Shown here: in pieces, positions 7,413 through 15,908 of the stretch
Numbering within the stretch: the first letter of the stretch is position 1
Layout: every line of letters begins with the position of its first letter
DNA from: Pseudomonas furukawaii
Lineage (GTDB): Bacteria; Pseudomonadota; Gammaproteobacteria; Pseudomonadales; Pseudomonadaceae
Length of the DNA stretch: 64,000 bases
Assembly: GCF_002355475.1 (NCBI RefSeq)
Contig: NZ_AP014862.1
Span: 2,356,001 to 2,420,000, forward strand
Direction of reading: 5' to 3'
Notes under the pieces: model-generated
Database searches by the model: none
What the model was told of the DNA's origin: nothing
What the model saw: the letters and a program-made list of their open reading frames with translations, nothing else
Program-made: the position numbers and the translations under genes

Positions 7413-8678
7413 CTACTCGGCGAGGTGAAATGCCGAGGCCATTCGTTCCTGTTCTTTCGCGCTGATGCGCAGCTTTTTGGCCGCAGGCCGCCAGAGCAGC
7501 CGGACCTTCGCGCGAAAGTCTTCAATGATCTCCAGGGCTTCCTGCGGCTTGAGTCGGAAGTAACCGGCAACAGAACGGGCCAGGTCCAGGTCGAGAGCGT
7601 TGTCGGACTCCGAGACATTAAGCTTCAGCCCATCGGAGTAGGGCACTGGATTCATATCGTAGGCGGCGGAGAGCTGCCATCCCTTGCCCGGGACGAGGAT
7701 AAAACCATGGTTGCGCAAGTGGTCATCCGTGTTGCTGACCAGCATGTTGAAAACGATGCGCTTCCATAGCTCCTGAAGATCAGCCTCTGGAGTGGCTCCG
7801 TGTCGTATCAGCACTTCGGCGATTTCCAGGTAGCTGGCGCCGGTTGAATGGTCATCGCCATCCACATGTTCCGTCATGGTCATGGCGGAGGCGAAGTGCA
7901 ATCTCTTGCCTGCGGCTGTGCGGTCGAAGCGCTTGACCATGAAGCAGTGATGGTCGCTCGCATATTTCCCCGCGGTGGCTTCCGCCACGCGCAAGCCGCA
8001 GGCGTTGGCCAGGATATTGACCACCATTTCCCAGGCGCCGACATCGTGTTCGTCGTTGTTGCTGGGGAACTTGGCGATCCACAAGGCGTTGTCCGGATCT
8101 ACCACGCTGGCTTTGGGTCGGGCGCCACCCAGTGAGCCGCCCGGGGCTATCAGCATCTTCAACCAGTCTCGGCCGTCACTCATGTCCTCGCCCTGTTCGA
8201 AGCGCCTGGAGGCCTCTTCAAGCTCGCGCATATTGGTCATGGGCGGTGCCGCCAGGTCGTGATGGTCATCCAGGAACGGGCCATTCACATCCGTCTTGAA
8301 GCGTATGGCTCCTGCGCGGAAGCTATCGTGGACACCCAGCAGGTAGTCGGACTCGAACAGCTTCGAGCCTTCTACGGCAACGCCAACTCGTACATCCCGT
8401 TCATGTCTACGCCGCATCAGCAGACGCCCCCAGCAGTCAGGCGAAGCGTCGGCGAAGATACCGAAGTTGGCGGCGCCCTGGGCGGAGAACTGGCGCCCTG
8501 CGAATGGCTGGAGCCGCGGATCAAGCAGCGCTTGTTGCGCCAGGCCAGCCAATGCCGCGTCGGCGAATTCGAACTCGAACCGCTCGGTACCGCGTGTGCG
8601 CTGGCAATGCAGGGTTCCCAGGCTCTGCGGGCCATCGAGCCCCACCCAATCGGCGAAGACCAGGATCTGGCTAGCCAT
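7413..8678 (-). CDS. hipA: HipA family serine/threonine kinase toxin
   Basis: HipA-like kinase of 421 residues. Family motifs are intact: the Gly-rich loop [10 protein letters not shown] (181-189), the MVKRFDR strand (247-253), the catalytic loop [10 protein letters not shown] (316-325) and the metal-binding AYDMNP (339-344). Known HipA toxins phosphorylate a tRNA synthetase or related targets and slow growth; the target here is unknown. The start overlaps the upstream antitoxin-like gene by eight bases. The pair sits as a cassette between ardA sequences in the integrative element. Confidence 0.88.
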   Translation of the reverse strand: MASQILVFADWVGLDGPQSLGTLHCQRTRGTERFEFEFADAALAGLAQQALLDPRLQPFAGRQFSAQGAANFGIFADASPDCWGRLLMRRRHERDVRVGVAVEGSKLFESDYLLGVHDSFRAGAIRFKTDVNGPFLDDHHDLAAPPMTNMRELEEASRRFEQGEDMSDGRDWLKMLIAPGGSLGGARPKASVVDPDNALWIAKFPSNNDEHDVGAWEMVVNILANACGLRVAEATAGKYASDHHCFMVKRFDRTAAGKRLHFASAMTMTEHVDGDDHSTGASYLEIAEVLIRHGATPEADLQELWKRIVFNMLVSNTDDHLRNHGFILVPGKGWQLSAAYDMNPVPYSDGLKLNVSESDNALDLDLARSVAGYFRLKPQEALEIIEDFRAKVRLLWRPAAKKLRISAKEQERMASAFHLAE

Positions 8679-9198
8679 TGAGCTCCTCCATCAACTGGGC
8701 TGCCAGGTCGGCGCCGGTAACGACTTTCTTCCGGACTGATTTGGCTTTGGAGGGGGCTTGCTCAATGGTCTTGGAACGTGTCGTCGCAGGACGCTGGGGC
8801 TCACTGACTGCTGACTCGATCAGCTCTCCCGCAGCCGGTTTTGAGGCGCTTCGTTGAGATGTGGGCTGGCTTGGCGGGGCCGGCTTGTTTTTGCTGGCAT
8901 TCTTCCTCGACGGTGATAGGGCTGCATCCTGCAGGTGGCGCCCAAGCTCATCATTCAGAGCTACTTGAGCAATGTCTTTCTCCAGTCCCAGGACTTGCAG
9001 CACCGCCATGTAGGCGCCGAGGGTCACGCCTGCGCTGCCTTGCTCAAGAGACCTGAGGGTCGGCAAAGACATGCCGGCCCGCTCGGCCATCTGCTTGGCC
9101 GTGATCTTGCGACGCTTGCGCGCGAGCATCAGACGCTCGCCAAGCTCTGCGAGCAGTCGATCAGACACGGGTAGCAATGGGGCGGTGCGCTTTGCCAT
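8671..9198 (-). CDS. hipB: HipB-like XRE antitoxin with long C-terminal tail
   Basis: Regulator of 175 residues. The helix-turn-helix spans about residues 15-75 ([21 protein letters not shown]). It is followed by a low-complexity, Ala/Ser/Pro/Lys-rich tail of about 75 residues and a short C-terminal helix ([12 protein letters not shown]). Classic HipB is under 90 residues, so the tail is unusual. It overlaps hipA by eight bases, as expected for an antitoxin-toxin operon, and probably represses its own promoter. Confidence 0.8.
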   Translation of the reverse strand: MAKRTAPLLPVSDRLLAELGERLMLARKRRKITAKQMAERAGMSLPTLRSLEQGSAGVTLGAYMAVLQVLGLEKDIAQVALNDELGRHLQDAALSPSRKNASKNKPAPPSQPTSQRSASKPAAGELIESAVSEPQRPATTRSKTIEQAPSKAKSVRKKVVTGADLAAQLMEELNG

Positions 9199-9595
9199 TT
9201 TGAAAATATTCTTTCATAAATAGGTTGTATGTGAATGAATAATAGCACATGCTCTCTCGCTTCTCTCTAGCAGAAAGCTCGTTGGTAGAGCTATTGCTTA
9301 ATTTTATGAAATTAAATGAAGAAATATTTTCACATTGTGGTGGGGTGGGTGCGTCTGAGCCAATAGCCAGAAGCTTCCGGAATGTTGCCTGGCATCACGC
9401 TTACTTCAGATCGATAGCTCCCGTATGCGCAACGTGTCGCGGTTTTTGATTCTGGCGACATGTTTTGTTTTCGTGTCGCTGGTGACGACATTAGGGGCGA
9501 TTGTTTCCGGCTGAGCGCAGGGTGACTACCGCACCCGATCAGTCTCCCGGGGTGGGGCGCGCGGGTGGCCGACAGGACAGGGGCGCAAAAAACAA
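9199..9595. promoter_or_regulatory. hipBA upstream region
   Basis: AT-rich region without a supported gene. Right next to the hipB start (about 9202-9242) is an imperfect inverted repeat, TATTCTTTCATA ... TATGTGAATGAATA, a plausible operator for the XRE antitoxin. The remainder (9250-9540) shows no gene or further clear motif. Confidence 0.4.
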
Positions 9596-9617
9596 GGCAC
9601 CGGGTCGCCCCGGTGCC
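9596..9617 (-). terminator. Rho-independent terminator of ardA
   Basis: Arms GGCACCGGG (9596-9604) and CCCGGTGCC (9609-9617), followed on the minus strand by TTGTTTTTTG. It lies 12 bases after the ardA stop codon. Confidence 0.8.
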
Positions 9618-9628
9618 CTCCGTTCACC

Positions 9629-10141
9629 CTATCGATTCCAGAACACGTGCACCTGCTCGAAGCCGGTTTCCAGGGTGAATACGTCGCCGCTGTACTCCAT
9701 ATCGCGGGCCATGGCCTGGTAGTCGATGTAGGGGGCCAGGTGCTGCGGAATGCTGGTGGTTTCCTCGGTCAGTTGCTGAGCGTAGTCGGCCAGCGAGGCA
9801 TGGCAGCCGCAGTAGTCCTCCTCGGCGGCCTTGCGCGCCTGCTCCAGGTCGTTGAAATGGGCGAGCAGGGCCCCGCCAAACTCGGGGTACTCCTCAATGA
9901 AGCAGGCAATCTCGTGGGCGGCTTGCAGCCCCTCGTATTCACCGAGATGGTAGTCGCCGAAGCCCTCGAAGTCGTGGATGGCGTACTCTTCCGCATCTTC
10001 AGTCGGCGAGGCCGCCAGCATGGCGTCGACCTGCGCTAGGATGTCGTCGATGTCCAGGGTGGCATTGATCCAGACACCATGCAGATGACCGGCGTTGTAG
10101 GCGGCCAGGTCGGCAACGTAGATCCTGATTTCTTCGCTCAT
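9629..10141 (-). CDS. ardA: ArdA antirestriction protein
   Basis: Acidic protein of 170 residues that mimics B-form DNA and blocks type I restriction enzymes, protecting incoming element DNA. The N-terminal IRIYVADLAAYNAG...GVWINA and the central DFEGFGDYHLGEYEG are typical of ArdA. The ATG at 10141 follows AAGGAG; longer in-frame extensions upstream look noncoding. A truncated relative lies at 7311-7381 on the far side of hipBA. Confidence 0.92.
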   Translation of the reverse strand: MSEEIRIYVADLAAYNAGHLHGVWINATLDIDDILAQVDAMLAASPTEDAEEYAIHDFEGFGDYHLGEYEGLQAAHEIACFIEEYPEFGGALLAHFNDLEQARKAAEEDYCGCHASLADYAQQLTEETTSIPQHLAPYIDYQAMARDMEYSGDVFTLETGFEQVHVFWNR

Positions 10142-10568
10142 GGCTTTCGCTCCTTCGTCTTCAGGGTTCTGCGCTTGCGCTGCGCATGAACCCCTGCCGA
10201 CTAGGGCGACTAAGGCGGTCGTGAAAAAATCAGGAAAAATCGCGGAGGCTCCACCCCGCGCAGCGGCCGAGTGGAAACCGTCTATTTTTCTTGATTTTGA
10301 GGGGGCAAGAACCCCTGCTCTGGAAGGGGAGAGCGTCACCACGGGTGGTGACAGCAACGTGTTTTGTCCGTTGGCAACTGGCCGGTTAACGACGCCCGAG
10401 GACTGGCAGGGGCGATGGCGATAGTCATCGACTGATGGCTCACGCTCGCGGCAGCCCCTCAACCAGATGCTGCCGACGAAAGCATCCAGACGTGGCATGC
10501 GGGGCTTAATTTCGCCCCCGGCTTGCCGATACACAAAAACAGGATTATCCGGATGGCCAGGAACCTAG
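10142..10568. other. Intergenic region with palindrome
   Basis: No supported gene between the divergent ardA and chemoreceptor genes. It holds a near-perfect operator-like palindrome at 10335-10352 (GTCACCAC-gg-GTGGTGAC). A long minus-strand frame continues through it upstream of ardA, but composition and the ardA ribosome-binding site argue against that being coding. Confidence 0.35.
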
Positions 10569-12332
10569 ATGTTCAATCTATTTCGTAAAAGATCTGCCTT
10601 GGATGTGATTGATGCTATCGAGCAGACGCAGGGAGTCATCGAGTTCGATCTTGACGGCAAAATAATTCGAGCCAACAAGAAGTTCCTGGACCTGTTGGGC
10701 TATGCGCTCGACGAAGTTCGCGGCCGCCATCACAGCATCTTTGCCATCCCTGATTACGCCCAGAGCCCGGCATACCGCTCCTTCTGGCAGGATCTGCGGG
10801 CAGGCAGGCCTCAGACTGGAGAGTTCAAGCGGCTCAGCAAAAGCGGGGAGCCTGTTTGGATTCAGGCGACTTACACCCCGATTATTCGTGGCGGCAGGGT
10901 CCAGCGGATCATCAAGTTTGCCACTGACGTTACCGCCCAGGTGATCGAGAGCGCACGCATCCGCGCGCAGATGGAGGCCATCAATCGTTCACAGGCGGTC
11001 ATCGAGTTCAGCCCTGACGGCACGATTCTCGAAGCCAACGAAAACTTCCTCAATCTGATGGGCTATTCCCTGTCAGAGATTCGCGGCAAGAGGCACGAGA
11101 TTTTCGTCCGAGAGTCCGAGCGCACATCCAGATCTTACGCCGACTTCTGGAACAAGCTGCGCGCCGGCAACTTCGAGACAGCCGAGTACGAGAGGGTCAC
11201 CAAGAGTGGCCGCTCTGTCTGGATTCATGCCACCTATAACCCCATTTGCAGCTCCGATGGCGAGGTTGTGCGAGTCATTAAGTTCGCGAATGACATCACC
11301 GCCGAGGTGCTTCGCAATCAGGAGTTCAAGCTGCTCTCCCTGGTCGCCAACGAGACAGACAACTCCATCGTCATCACCAACAGGGATGGCTTCATCCAGT
11401 ATGTGAACCAGGGCTTTACCAAGCTCACCGGCTACAGTCTGGATGAAGCGGTCGGGAAGAAACCGGGCAACTTCCTGCAGGGGCCGGCCACTGACATGGA
11501 GACCGTTGCGCAGATCAGGGACGGCCTGCGTAACAACCGCCCCATTTACAACGAGATCCTGAACTACGGGAAAACGGGCGAGCACTACTGGATTTCGCTG
11601 GCGATCAATCCCATCTTCAACGCTGCAGGTGAGGTCGAGCAGTTCATCTCAATCCAGGCCAATATCACCCAAACCAAGGAGCTGTCCCTTGAGTCGGAAA
11701 AGCGGTTTGAAGCTATCAGCGTCACCAATGCCGTAGCTGAATGGGAAATTGATGGCTTGATGTACTCGGCCAACGATTACCTGGTCCAGCACCTTGGTTT
11801 CCAGCAGGCATCGGAGCTGCTGCACCTCAAGCTCAACCTTCGCGATATTCTGGGCGGCGAAGTCTTTTCGAGACTGCTCAAGGGCGAACAATACGCTGGC
11901 GGTTATACGATCCCAGGCAAGGATGGGCGCACCATCCAATTCAGCGGGGCCGTCTGCCCAATCACCGATTCAATTGGCAGGATTCAGCGCCTGGTCAGCT
12001 ACGGCATCGACGAGCAGGCCAAGCATGATGCCTCGCTGGTCACGGATCGCGAGATGCGCCTTGTCCAGGAGTCGAGCACCCAGATCGCCAACATCATCGC
12101 AACGATCAACTCGATCACCCAGAAAACCAACCTCCTGGCCTTGAATGCCGCCATTGAGGCGGCCAGGGCCGGCGAGTCCGGACGCGGCTTTGCCGTGGTC
12201 GCTGATGAGGTTCGTAAGCTCGCCCAACAGTCCGCCGATTCAGCAACAGAGATCACTCAGTTGGTCACCGAAAGCACCGAACGAATCGACCGCTTGAGCG
12301 CATCCCTGAATGCCCTGCTGTCCTCATCGTAG
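10569..12332 (+). CDS. Soluble four-PAS methyl-accepting chemotaxis protein (BdlA-like)
   Basis: Receptor of 587 residues with no membrane segment. Three clear PAS domains (about residues 15-125, 135-250 and 262-372) and a weaker fourth (about 380-485) are followed by a short MCP signalling hairpin whose tip begins at residue 521 ([16 protein letters not shown]). The MCP part is minimal and ends about 67 residues after the start of the tip. This resembles BdlA, the cytoplasmic PAS-MCP protein of biofilm dispersal, though BdlA has two PAS domains. It probably senses an internal or redox signal and may not need the chemotaxis array. AGGA precedes the ATG. Confidence 0.85.
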   Translation: MFNLFRKRSALDVIDAIEQTQGVIEFDLDGKIIRANKKFLDLLGYALDEVRGRHHSIFAIPDYAQSPAYRSFWQDLRAGRPQTGEFKRLSKSGEPVWIQATYTPIIRGGRVQRIIKFATDVTAQVIESARIRAQMEAINRSQAVIEFSPDGTILEANENFLNLMGYSLSEIRGKRHEIFVRESERTSRSYADFWNKLRAGNFETAEYERVTKSGRSVWIHATYNPICSSDGEVVRVIKFANDITAEVLRNQEFKLLSLVANETDNSIVITNRDGFIQYVNQGFTKLTGYSLDEAVGKKPGNFLQGPATDMETVAQIRDGLRNNRPIYNEILNYGKTGEHYWISLAINPIFNAAGEVEQFISIQANITQTKELSLESEKRFEAISVTNAVAEWEIDGLMYSANDYLVQHLGFQQASELLHLKLNLRDILGGEVFSRLLKGEQYAGGYTIPGKDGRTIQFSGAVCPITDSIGRIQRLVSYGIDEQAKHDASLVTDREMRLVQESSTQIANIIATINSITQKTNLLALNAAIEAARAGESGRGFAVVADEVRKLAQQSADSATEITQLVTESTERIDRLSASLNALLSSS

Positions 12333-12502
12333 ATGCCAGGCAATTGCGCCTATGTGCCCATTGCCTCATCTGGCTTCTGATTTAGCCGCTGTCACCTACT
12401 GATTTGGTAGCCATTCGATGGATGCACCTGGCCGTTCTCGGCATGTTCTAGGGCGCCGGCATTATGGGGCCTTACCAAAATTTGACGGCAAGTGACGGTT
12501 AG

Positions 12503-12526
12503 CGCGAGCCGGCAGGCCGGCTCGCG
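12503..12526. terminator. Hairpin between convergent genes
   Basis: Ten-base arms CGCGAGCCGG / CCGGCTCGCG with a four-base loop, between the chemoreceptor gene (plus) and the 12537 gene (minus). The position suits a bidirectional terminator, but there is no strong T-tract. Confidence 0.45.
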
Positions 12527-12536
12527 AACATCCGCT

Positions 12537-12833
12537 TTAAGTCTCCAAAGAAAGGGGTTTAGCCGACTGGCCGCAGCATCTGTGAGAGCGTATGCGCTGG
12601 TGAATACGACTCAGGAAACCGACCTCGAAAGCACGCCTCTCCATCGCGCAGGGCAGAAGATCACGTTCCGCGATCATGATTGCCCAGAGCCAGCCGCTAC
12701 GAGCGTTGTCGAGCCAGGTCTGGGCCAGCCCTACGCCTTGATTGAATGCCTGCCGACAATCTGCGGCCCAAATGATCTCCATGCCAGGATGGCCATCGTG
12801 TGGCGGAAGGCAAGTCATGACGCCCTCGCTCAT
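12537..12833 (-). CDS. Hypothetical protein
   Basis: Unrecognised protein of 98 residues, rich in Trp, Cys and Arg (for example MEIIWAADCRQAF and ARSGWLWAIMIAERDLL). Its start codon overlaps the stop of the upstream small gene (ATGA at 12830-12833), which supports both as real and cotranslated. It belongs to the accessory part of the integrative element. Function unknown. Confidence 0.6.
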   Translation of the reverse strand: MSEGVMTCLPPHDGHPGMEIIWAADCRQAFNQGVGLAQTWLDNARSGWLWAIMIAERDLLPCAMERRAFEVGFLSRIHQRIRSHRCCGQSAKPLSLET

Positions 12834-13099
12834 CGGGCACCTCCCCGCGCTTCAGACAGCGCACGACGGAACAGCACAACCATCTCGTCGAGCAGATCCA
12901 GAGCGGAGTATGCAGCGATCCTCGCGCGCAGATCCTGCGGCTGAAGTCCCTCAGGTTCAGCCATTTGATCCAGCAGATTACCGAGCATGATTGCGCGCAG
13001 TTCAGCGGCAGCTTCGGAGGGTAGGGGAGAGCGTTCGGATTCATGCAGCGGGCTTCGCTGCAAGGGAAAAGGTACAACGCAGGTTTTGAACTCAGCCAT
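12830..13099 (-). CDS. Hypothetical protein
   Basis: Unrecognised protein of 89 residues. A variable N-terminus is followed by a helical segment (AAAELRAIMLGNLLDQMA...ARIAAYSALDLLDEMVVLFRRA, in pieces over residues 30-80). The ATG at 13099 has GGAGGTGTGCC just upstream, so an earlier in-frame start at 13141 is less likely. It is coupled to the 98-residue gene downstream. Confidence 0.6.
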   Translation of the reverse strand: MAEFKTCVVPFPLQRSPLHESERSPLPSEAAAELRAIMLGNLLDQMAEPEGLQPQDLRARIAAYSALDLLDEMVVLFRRALSEARGGAR

Positions 13100-13233
13100 G
13101 GCACACCTCCGGAACAGAGGTGAACAAGACAGGAATCCCAAGGCGGAGCTCTCGGGTAAAAAGGAGGTAGCGCATTTTCCTTATGCTCCTCGGTTTGATT
13201 AAGGAGCCGCCACCAACCGTTCTGACGCAGTAG

Positions 13234-13311
13234 GGTGGCGAACCGTACGGGGGTCAGAATCCGGTAACCGAGGAAACCGGCCAGGCAAAAGCCTGCCCCG
13301 CACGGTTCACC
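13234..13311 (+). ncRNA. Candidate structured RNA leader
   Basis: The sequence can fold into a three-way junction. An outer stem joins GGTGGCGAACCGTACGGGG with CCCCGCACGGTTCACC, allowing small bulges. It encloses two hairpins: CCGGT..ACCGG (13261-13280) and AGGC-AAAA-GCCT (13283-13294). It ends 27 bases before an ATG with an AAGG site (13339). It could be a cis-regulatory leader. It matches no riboswitch consensus known to me, and conservation was not tested. Confidence 0.35.
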
Positions 13312-13338
13312 ATAGAAAAGCGACTACAAGGCACTGAC

Positions 13339-13662
13339 ATGCCATCGCTGGGCTATGACGCAACCGCACCCTCGATTGTTCGGGTTCTGACGCCCGGCCG
13401 TGGGATTGACCACGACGGGCGCACTCTAGCCCGATGGTTTCAGGATGGCAACCTACTGTGGCGTAGTTGGTTGAGAGGTGGGCTAGTTAATCTCGTGGCT
13501 GGTGGGGTAAACCAGTTTATGGAGCCGCAGTTCGAGTTGGACGAGGATCACGCCAACTATGCGGCGGGATTACAGTCAGGCATGCGTATTAGTCTGGTGT
13601 GCACGGGGTGTGGTGATATGGCGAAAACGCCCATGTCCAAGGACTGCGTGCCAGCAAACTGA
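13339..13662 (+). CDS. Hypothetical protein behind structured leader
   Basis: Possible protein of 107 residues, not recognised. Features are a hydrophobic middle (WLRGGLVNLVAGGVNQF) and a C-terminal CTGCGD. An AAGG lies eight bases before the ATG. A convergent hairpin follows at 13681. It could also be a chance frame in degraded element DNA. Confidence 0.35.
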   Translation: MPSLGYDATAPSIVRVLTPGRGIDHDGRTLARWFQDGNLLWRSWLRGGLVNLVAGGVNQFMEPQFELDEDHANYAAGLQSGMRISLVCTGCGDMAKTPMSKDCVPAN

Positions 13663-13680
13663 CCGGGCTACTAAATAACA

Positions 13681-13706
13681 CGGAGCATGGCTTTACCCAT
13701 GCTCCG
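13681..13706 (-). terminator. Rho-independent terminator
   Basis: Perfect 10-base arms CGGAGCATGG / CCATGCTCCG with a six-base loop. On the minus strand it is followed by TGTTATTT, fitting termination of the tlpA-ccdA remnants read leftward. Confidence 0.65.
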
Positions 13707-13855
13707 TCAGTGGATAAGGTGACGGGCATCGCATAATGGCAGTTTGCTGTATCCCAGGGATGGCTATCTATAAGCGCTGCTGCCACAGCCTTATCGCACA
13801 AGTCACTTTCTGAATCCTTGCAGCCCTGTTACCGCCAACATTTGATTTGGGACGG

Positions 13856-14200
13856 TCAACGGGGATTGACCAGGCCGATCATGAACAGCCCGAAGGCGAT
13901 CACGATCAGACCGCCGATCAGGTTGGTTTCCTGCCGGTAGGCGATCAGTAACTGGCCAATGGCCGTCGCGCTGGCCCCGAGTGTGACGAACACCGTCGCG
14001 AAGCCTAGGACGAAGCTCAGGCTCAGACCGATCACAGCGAGGCGCTCCTGGCGCCCCTGCAGCACCTGCAACTCGTCGACCGAGCGGCCGGCCATGAAGG
14101 ATAGGTAGCCCGGTACCAGGGGCAACACGCAAGGCGACAGGAACGAGATCATGCTCCCCGCGAAGGTACTCAGGATGCCAATGCCGCTCAAACTCATCAC
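13856..14200 (-). pseudogene. ccdA: Truncated CcdA/DsbD-type membrane protein
   Basis: N-terminal 114 residues of a CcdA-like thiol-disulfide transporter: STFAGSMISFLSPCVLPLVPGYLSFMAG holds the first reactive Cys in the SPCVLPLVPGY motif, followed by two more membrane segments. Family members are roughly twice this length with a second cysteine in the fourth helix. Here the frame closes at LVNPR and unrelated sequence follows. It lies 12 bases after the tlpA remnant; the intact pair would deliver electrons to a periplasmic thioredoxin. Confidence 0.75.
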
Positions 14201-14212
14201 CGGCTAGTTCCC

Positions 14213-14824
14213 CTGCGTCGAGGCGATGACCTCCCGGAGATACTGCACGACCTCCGGACTGTCTCATTCGGCGGCACCTAGCTTGCGTCCGATCTCCCGC
14301 CCTTGGTGATCCAGCAGCAGCGTGGCCGGCAGGCCGAATGCACTGAAACTCTGAATGGCCAGCATCTGCCCATCGAGATAGATCTGGAGGTGCTGAATGC
14401 CGATCTCACGATAGAAGTCGCGTACCACGTCCAGTCAGCCTTGGTCGAGAGAGAGCTCCACCACCTGGAAGTCTGGGCCACCGAGCTGCGCCTGCAGCCG
14501 ATCCCGGGTCGGCATTTCCTGCCGACAAGGCACGCACCAAGTGACCCAGAGGTTCAGTATCACTACTTTTTCCCGAAAGTCGGCCAGGCTTCTAGACTTC
14601 CCCTCGCCATCGAGGAAGCGGACTACTCCCACCGGCTTTGACTCAGGCCAGATGATTAGACCGGCACGGGTGCTCGTTTCAGAAGACTATTCGGCGCCCA
14701 GCGAAAGGGGCGATTCGACCAAGGGGAGTAACAGGCACAGCAGCAGCCAGAAAGAACCGCAACACGGCAAGCGCTCAGACCAGTCTGGGACCCAGTTCAC
14801 GGGCTGGTGGATGGCGCAGTTCAT
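14213..14824 (-). pseudogene. tlpA: TlpA/ResA-like thioredoxin with three in-frame stops
   Basis: Reading one frame from the Met at 14824 gives a signal-like segment (FWLLLCLLLPLV), the active-site motif WCVPC and a full TlpA-like fold. Three stops interrupt it: TAG at 14687, TGA at 14435 (a Gly in the related fragment at 30.95 kb) and TGA at about 14285 (probably an original Trp before DSPEVV). There is no frameshift. It would have been a periplasmic disulfide reductase partner of the CcdA fragment downstream. Confidence 0.8.
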
Positions 14825-15164
14825 GGCACACCTCGGGAGGCATTCGCATTGAACCACTGGCTTGGTTCTGGTTGGACACGTTACCAAGAACGGCTGCTAC
14901 TGGGACTATAGCAGTGCCTACCTGCCGCTCGTACGACCCCTTGCCGTCCCTCGTCGGCTACAGCTCGTGATCCGCCATCGCGATGACACCGCCCAAGTCA
15001 GCCAGGCAAACCCATCCACGGGGCTGCGGATAGAACAGGTTAACCACGCGCTTGAGCTTGGCCGGGCGGACAGCTTCGGGGGCAGAGCCAGCCTGGCCAG
15101 CCGCGAAGACGAAGGCACCAGTATCTGCCTTTGCTTCAAGATCGCAGAACCAGACAGCGCATCG
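14825..15164. other. Region without supported gene
   Basis: About 340 bases between the tlpA pseudogene and traX. Open frames exist on both strands but none resembles a known family and none has a good ribosome-binding site. It may hold the tlpA promoter. Confidence 0.4.
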
Positions 15165-15905
15165 CTACAGGGCGATCCAAACGAGGTGCAACGCCGCCAA
15201 GTGGCTGGGATAGAAGAAGTAGCCCCAACGGCGGACCGCCCAGATACGTGGGGCCCACGCCTGGCGGAATAGCCAGAGACCCAGTAGCGGTGTGGCGAAG
15301 GCCGTCAACAGAATCGCCACTGTCTCCAGGGACAGACTTGATTCGGCCAACCAACGATTGCGGGTGTTCGCCAGCACCGCCACTGTTGCCGGGAGCAGCC
15401 ACCACCGGTGGTAGCGGCTGATCGCCACCAGTAATGCAGCGGGCAACAGCACACCGATGGCGCCGTACATCAGGCGCGAGTGGAGGACGCCCGCAATCAG
15501 CAAGGCTGCCACCGCCATCGACCCGCTCATGCGGTCACGGTGATGCATGCCCCAAGCCACCAGTAAGCCCAGCATCAGGGTCGGCATCACATTGAGGGTG
15601 CTGCTCATCGGGGAAAGCAGTCGGTACGGTAATTCCGACACCACCGCGAACGCCATGAGCCAACCGAGGTAGCGGAGGTTGCCATCGTTGTACAGATCGC
15701 CGGGCCGGCTGCGCGCGACGTTGGCGGCGATGCCCAGGCAGAACAACGGAAAGGCCATCCGCCCCACGACAAACAGCCACTCGGCGTCCGACCAGAGATA
15801 GCGCAGGTGGTCCATCAACATCGTCAGCATGGCTAGCCACTTGATGAGGTCCAGGCTGCTGCTGCGCGCCGGCTGCACACTCAGGTGTTGAAGCACGGCC
15901 GCCAT
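15165..15905 (-). CDS. traX: TraX family membrane protein
   Basis: Protein of 246 residues with about eight membrane segments and the TraX hallmarks SLDLIKWLAMLTMLMDH and GRMAFPLFCLGIA. F-plasmid TraX acetylates the pilin N-terminus, but homologues are widespread outside conjugation loci, including metal-resistance modules as here. It starts three bases after the rcnA-like gene stops, so it is in that operon. Its role in the metal module is unknown. Confidence 0.85.
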   Translation of the reverse strand: MAAVLQHLSVQPARSSSLDLIKWLAMLTMLMDHLRYLWSDAEWLFVVGRMAFPLFCLGIAANVARSRPGDLYNDGNLRYLGWLMAFAVVSELPYRLLSPMSSTLNVMPTLMLGLLVAWGMHHRDRMSGSMAVAALLIAGVLHSRLMYGAIGVLLPAALLVAISRYHRWWLLPATVAVLANTRNRWLAESSLSLETVAILLTAFATPLLGLWLFRQAWAPRIWAVRRWGYFFYPSHLAALHLVWIAL

Positions 15906-15908
15906 GAC

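Noticed and set aside
10142-10534. Longer ArdA start giving 301 residues
   Set aside because: The extra N-terminus has no similarity to ArdA, while the internal Met at 10141 has AAGGAG and starts the family sequence.
12492-12944. Plus-strand frame of 150 codons
   Set aside because: Overlaps two coupled minus-strand genes with a better start site and ATGA overlap.
13234-13311. Group II intron domain V or cobalamin riboswitch
   Set aside because: The outer stem recalls domain V, but the inner part is too long and lacks the GAAA tetraloop and the catalytic triad; no B12-box sequence is present.
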